Shown here piece after piece: positions 6,209-7,867 of a stretch of 7,867 nt of DNA. Both the position numbers and the translations under genes were made by a program. The DNA lies in contig CALJWY010000036.1 in assembly GCA_937974465.1 (NCBI GenBank), forward strand, positions 1-7,867, in the 5' to 3' direction. The DNA is from an uncultured Lysobacterales bacterium. GTDB taxonomy: Bacteria; Pseudomonadota; Gammaproteobacteria; Xanthomonadales; SZUA-36. Under the pieces are notes generated by a model. That model was not told where the DNA came from, made no database searches, and saw only the letters and a list, made by a program, of their open reading frames with translations. Position 1 is the stretch's first letter. Each line of letters begins with the position of its first letter.

Positions 6209-6312
6209 TGCGATCAAGATCCGTGGTTCCTGAGATAATCATGACATTCCAGCCTAATTCTTGGAACAACAAGCGTTTAGCCTATGCAAAAGCACCAAAA
6301 CTGACCTGCGGC

Positions 6313-6330
6313 TTGCCTGGCGCAAGGCAA
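6313..6330. repeat. Small inverted repeat upstream of queD
   Basis: TTGCCT (6313-6318) and AGGCAA (6325-6330) are perfectly complementary with a 6-base loop. No T-run follows closely. It lies about 150 bases before queD. It may be an operator or chance. Confidence 0.3.
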
Positions 6331-6445
6331 TTACGCTTCGTGTGTCGTATTTTGACAACATAAGAATTTTACGATGGGAAGTGCGCCTGTGACATTGGGA
6401 CAACCGTAAACAGCGGCATGCAAGACTTGATGCCACGCTCAGGCA

Positions 6446-6474
6446 TTGCGTGAAGCCGTCGCTGCGTTCACAAT
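6446..6474 (+). promoter_or_regulatory. Weak candidate promoter for queD
   Basis: TTGCGT (6446-6451) and CACAAT (6469-6474) are 17 bases apart; matches to consensus are three and four of six. The predicted start would fall at about 6481, the queD ATG itself, which has no Shine-Dalgarno. Tentative. Confidence 0.25.
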
Positions 6475-6480
6475 TCATGC

Positions 6481-6837
6481 ATGGACATATTCAGAGTTTT
6501 CCAGGTAGAGGCAGCGCATCGCCTGCCCAATGTGCCAGAGGGGCACAAGTGCGCACGTTTGCATGGCCACTCGTTTCGCATAGAGGTGCATGTAAGCGGT
6601 CCGGTCGATGAGAAAGACGGCTGGGTGATGGATTTTGCAGATTTACGGAGAGTGTTTCAGCCTGTCTATGACCAACTTGATCATCATTACCTGAATGAGA
6701 TCGATGGTCTGGAAAATCCCACCAGTGAGAACCTGGCCAAGTGGATTTGGCAGCAATTAAGCTCCGGGCTCGATGGTTTGAGCAAAATAGTCGTGCAGGA
6801 AACCTGCAACGCCGGGTGCATTTACCGGGGCGTTTGA
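6481..6837 (+). CDS. queD: 6-carboxy-tetrahydropterin synthase QueD
   Basis: QueD converts dihydroneopterin triphosphate to 6-carboxy-5,6,7,8-tetrahydropterin, the second step towards preQ0 and queuosine in tRNA. The 118-residue protein resembles E. coli QueD along its whole length. Zinc ligands are His13 (AAHRLP), His28 and His30 within CARLHGH. Cys24 of the CxxxHGH motif is the catalytic cysteine, which favours QueD over eukaryotic-type PTPS. Asp67-His68 in LDHHYLN complete the catalytic set. NPTSENLAKWIW lies at 79-90. Glu107 in ETCNAGCIYRG is the pterin anchor. The ATG at 6481 is chosen because the conserved N-terminus begins right there; no Shine-Dalgarno precedes it, and the ATG four bases earlier is out of frame. 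It ends with tandem stops TGA TAA. No other queuosine genes are adjacent. The next gene converges across 28 bases. Confidence 0.96.
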   Translation: MDIFRVFQVEAAHRLPNVPEGHKCARLHGHSFRIEVHVSGPVDEKDGWVMDFADLRRVFQPVYDQLDHHYLNEIDGLENPTSENLAKWIWQQLSSGLDGLSKIVVQETCNAGCIYRGV

Positions 6838-6865
6838 TAAGCGACTTCAGGTCACCAAGAACCGA

Positions 6866-7471
6866 TTAGCAGCCTGCACAACCCTGCTTGTTATCGCAAA
6901 ACGGCTTTTTACTTGATTTTCCGCAGCGGCATAGTGCACCACCCATGGTGATACATTCCTGTCCCTTCTTATTGTAAATCCGAAGGTAACCGCGGAATTT
7001 CAGGGGGCCATTTTTCACAGCGGTTACCGTTACGGTCTGGGGCCGGCTAACCGGCATCCAGTCTGAAAGCTGTGAGACGGCGCCACCGTCAAAAAATTCG
7101 ATTTCAAGGTGTTGGTCATCACAAATCGGTTTTGATTTTGAGCCACCACAGCGGCACAAATTAAGACTGTTGGAATGTGTGACACTTCCATCTTCATCGA
7201 TCAACGTGATATTGCCCGTCATCTTCAATGGTCCACCAGTGGTCACCAGCACTTCGTTGGCTACCTCGAGACGTTTGGGAACACGTTTGTTACCACGTTG
7301 CTCGTGAAACCATCGGTCCAGTGCTATCTCATCGGTGGATTCCGGTTTTTCGCCCCCGACTTCTGGTACAGTAGAACCGTCCAGATTGGGGTTGCTTTGC
7401 GGATAAGGGGCTTGCGGGTCGGTGTGAGACCAATTGAGGTTTTTGGCGAAAGCCTTGTTTGAGTCATCCAT
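6866..7471 (-). CDS. Tandem CDGSH-type iron-sulfur protein with a degenerate second site
   Basis: This 201-residue protein has no signal peptide or membrane segment and is expected to be cytoplasmic. It contains two repeats of about 40 residues with identical internal spacing (79-118 and 154-193), each running from GGPLK/NGPLK through a beta-rich stretch to a CDGSH cluster motif. Site 1 (residues 106-121) has the full CxC-x2-S-x3-P-x-C-D-x2-H set: Cys106, Cys108, Cys117, His121, which should bind a [2Fe-2S] cluster. Site 2 (181-196) has Cys181, Cys183 and Cys192, but Gln196 replaces the ligand histidine; a CAG codon is clearly read. The protein ends GCAGC, adding Cys198 and Cys201. Residues 1-70 are polar, Pro/Asn-rich and unrecognised. 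The ATG at 7471 has GGAG 8 bases upstream (7483-7480). The gene diverges from the amidohydrolase gene. CDGSH proteins act in redox or iron-sulfur handling; the role here is unknown. Confidence 0.9.
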   Translation of the reverse strand: MDDSNKAFAKNLNWSHTDPQAPYPQSNPNLDGSTVPEVGGEKPESTDEIALDRWFHEQRGNKRVPKRLEVANEVLVTTGGPLKMTGNITLIDEDGSVTHSNSLNLCRCGGSKSKPICDDQHLEIEFFDGGAVSQLSDWMPVSRPQTVTVTAVKNGPLKFRGYLRIYNKKGQECITMGGALCRCGKSSKKPFCDNKQGCAGC

Positions 7472-7483
7472 GACTACTTCTCC

Positions 7484-7500
7484 AGGAAAATCCTTTTCCT
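7484..7500. repeat. Perfect inverted repeat just upstream of the CDGSH gene
   Basis: AGGAAAA (7484-7490) and TTTTCCT (7494-7500) are complementary over 7 bases with a 3-base centre. It lies directly before the CDGSH ribosome binding site and 54 bases before the divergent amidohydrolase start. It could be an operator for one or both genes, or a leader hairpin. I see no convincing promoter in the 82-base gap. Confidence 0.35.
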
Positions 7501-7553
7501 TTTAGTACTCGGAATACCAGAATACGCTTTTTAACCACAAATACAAGGCTTTA

Positions 7554-7867
7554 ATGAAAAATTTAATTAACGTATTGATGGCTTCTCTAGCATTGACCGC
7601 AGTTATATCGGTCAGGGCCATCGCAGCACCGCCATCAATACCGGATAGAGAGCGTGGCGAAGGTCCGTTTGAGCGCCTTATTTTACGTGGCGTTACCGTT
7701 GTAAATGGTGAAGGGGCGCCACCCACGGGGCCTGCAGATGTGCTGATTGAGGGCAACCGTATTGCCGAGATTCGCAATCTTGGATTATACAAGCCGGCTC
7801 CGCAAAGTAGACGTATACAGGCGCTACCTGGCGACCGCGTGATGGATCTTGAAGGGCACTATCTTCT
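7554..7867 (+). CDS. Exported amidohydrolase-like protein, first 104 residues (cut by window edge)
   Basis: This is the start of a secreted or periplasmic protein. An ATG at 7554 follows AAGG at 7545-7548 with 5 bases of spacing. The N-terminus is a signal peptide: KN, then hydrophobic residues 4-20 (interrupted late by Arg21), with likely cleavage near AIAA|PP at residue 25. The mature part reads LILRGVTVVNGEGAPPTGPADVLIEGNRIAEI (about 43-74), then VMDLEGHYLL at the edge. This 'x-G-V-x-V-V-x-G-x-G' to 'G-x-x-I-x-x-I' to 'D-x-x-G-x-x-L' pattern is the N-terminal composite beta domain of metal-dependent amidohydrolases (imidazolonepropionase/D-aminoacylase-like). The metal-binding HxH motif normally follows within some 10-20 residues and is beyond the window, so activity and substrate cannot be judged. 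Confidence 0.82.
   Translation, partial: MKNLINVLMASLALTAVISVRAIAAPPSIPDRERGEGPFERLILRGVTVVNGEGAPPTGPADVLIEGNRIAEIRNLGLYKPAPQSRRIQALPGDRVMDLEGHYL

Larger units (their letters stand above)
6081..6480. other. 400-base divergent intergenic region
   Basis: This region lies between the surface-protein gene (minus) and queD (plus). It holds a hairpin, a set of ATGCAACAA repeats and a candidate promoter on the surface-gene side, plus a small inverted repeat and a weak candidate promoter on the queD side. Short open frames exist on both strands (6172-6363 plus, 6254-6478 minus), but they lack ribosome binding sites and look like random translation, so no gene is called. No tRNA or known riboswitch is recognisable; I did not see a preQ1-type structure before queD. 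Confidence 0.6.

Noticed and set aside
6172..6363. 63-codon open frame on the plus strand in the divergent region
   Set aside because: It starts among the ATGCAACAA repeats without a Shine-Dalgarno and matches nothing I know.
6254..6478. 74-codon open frame on the minus strand beside queD, Cys/Arg/Ser-rich
   Set aside because: No ribosome binding site, no recognisable motif, and a composition typical of chance translation in a non-coding region.
7502..7792. 96-codon open frame on the minus strand at the right end
   Set aside because: It is antisense to the signal peptide and N-terminal domain of the amidohydrolase-like gene, which has a ribosome binding site.
1..7867. Defence system, prophage, CRISPR array, transposon or toxin-antitoxin pair
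   Set aside because: No nuclease, integrase, transposase, repeat-spacer array or paired small toxin/antitoxin genes are present; nearly all of the window is covered by recognisable chromosomal genes.

Overview
The window looks like ordinary chromosome from a gammaproteobacterium, probably a free-living or marine one. The TatA, TatB, TatC and QueD proteins resemble their E. coli counterparts over their whole length as I remember them. An IPTL-type C-terminal sorting tail is also present, a trait known mainly from environmental proteobacteria. Base composition looks close to even (judged by eye, not counted) and does not shift across the window. I see no phage, transposon, CRISPR, tRNA or rRNA.

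Layout, left to right. (1) 1-1522, minus: the N-terminal three quarters of acetyl-CoA synthetase (acs), cut by the window edge. (2) 1566-2168, minus: a rhomboid intramembrane protease starting at TTG behind a strong ribosome binding site. (3) 2212-3680, plus: a two-gene unit transcribed away from the rhomboid gene, coding for a LOG-family nucleotide phosphoribohydrolase and a polytopic BPSS1780-type membrane protein, joined by an ATGA overlap. (4) 3665-5025, minus: the twin-arginine translocase operon tatA-tatB-tatC, with an identical 8-base overlap at each junction. Its last gene overlaps the membrane-protein gene tail to tail, inside a perfect inverted repeat. (5) 5112-6080, minus: a secreted beta-propeller-like protein with an N-terminal signal peptide and an IPTL-CTERM-like tail. 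(6) 6081-6480: a 400-base divergent intergenic region with short repeats, a hairpin and candidate promoters. (7) 6481-6837, plus: queD of queuosine synthesis. (8) 6866-7471, minus: a soluble protein with two CDGSH-type iron-sulfur motifs, the second lacking the ligand histidine. (9) 7554-7867, plus: the first 104 residues of an exported amidohydrolase-like protein, cut by the right edge.

The genes mostly serve separate housekeeping roles: acetate activation, membrane proteolysis, nucleotide salvage, folded-protein export and tRNA modification. A loose envelope theme runs through the middle (rhomboid, polytopic membrane protein, Tat translocase, surface-sorted protein). I cannot show that these act as one system.

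I do not see a clearly new multi-gene system. The points most worth following up are the variant IPTL-CTERM protein, the degenerate second CDGSH site with nearby C-terminal cysteines, and the bidirectional hairpin spanning two overlapping stop codons. The two genes cut by the window edges (acs and the amidohydrolase) are real even though neither is complete here.
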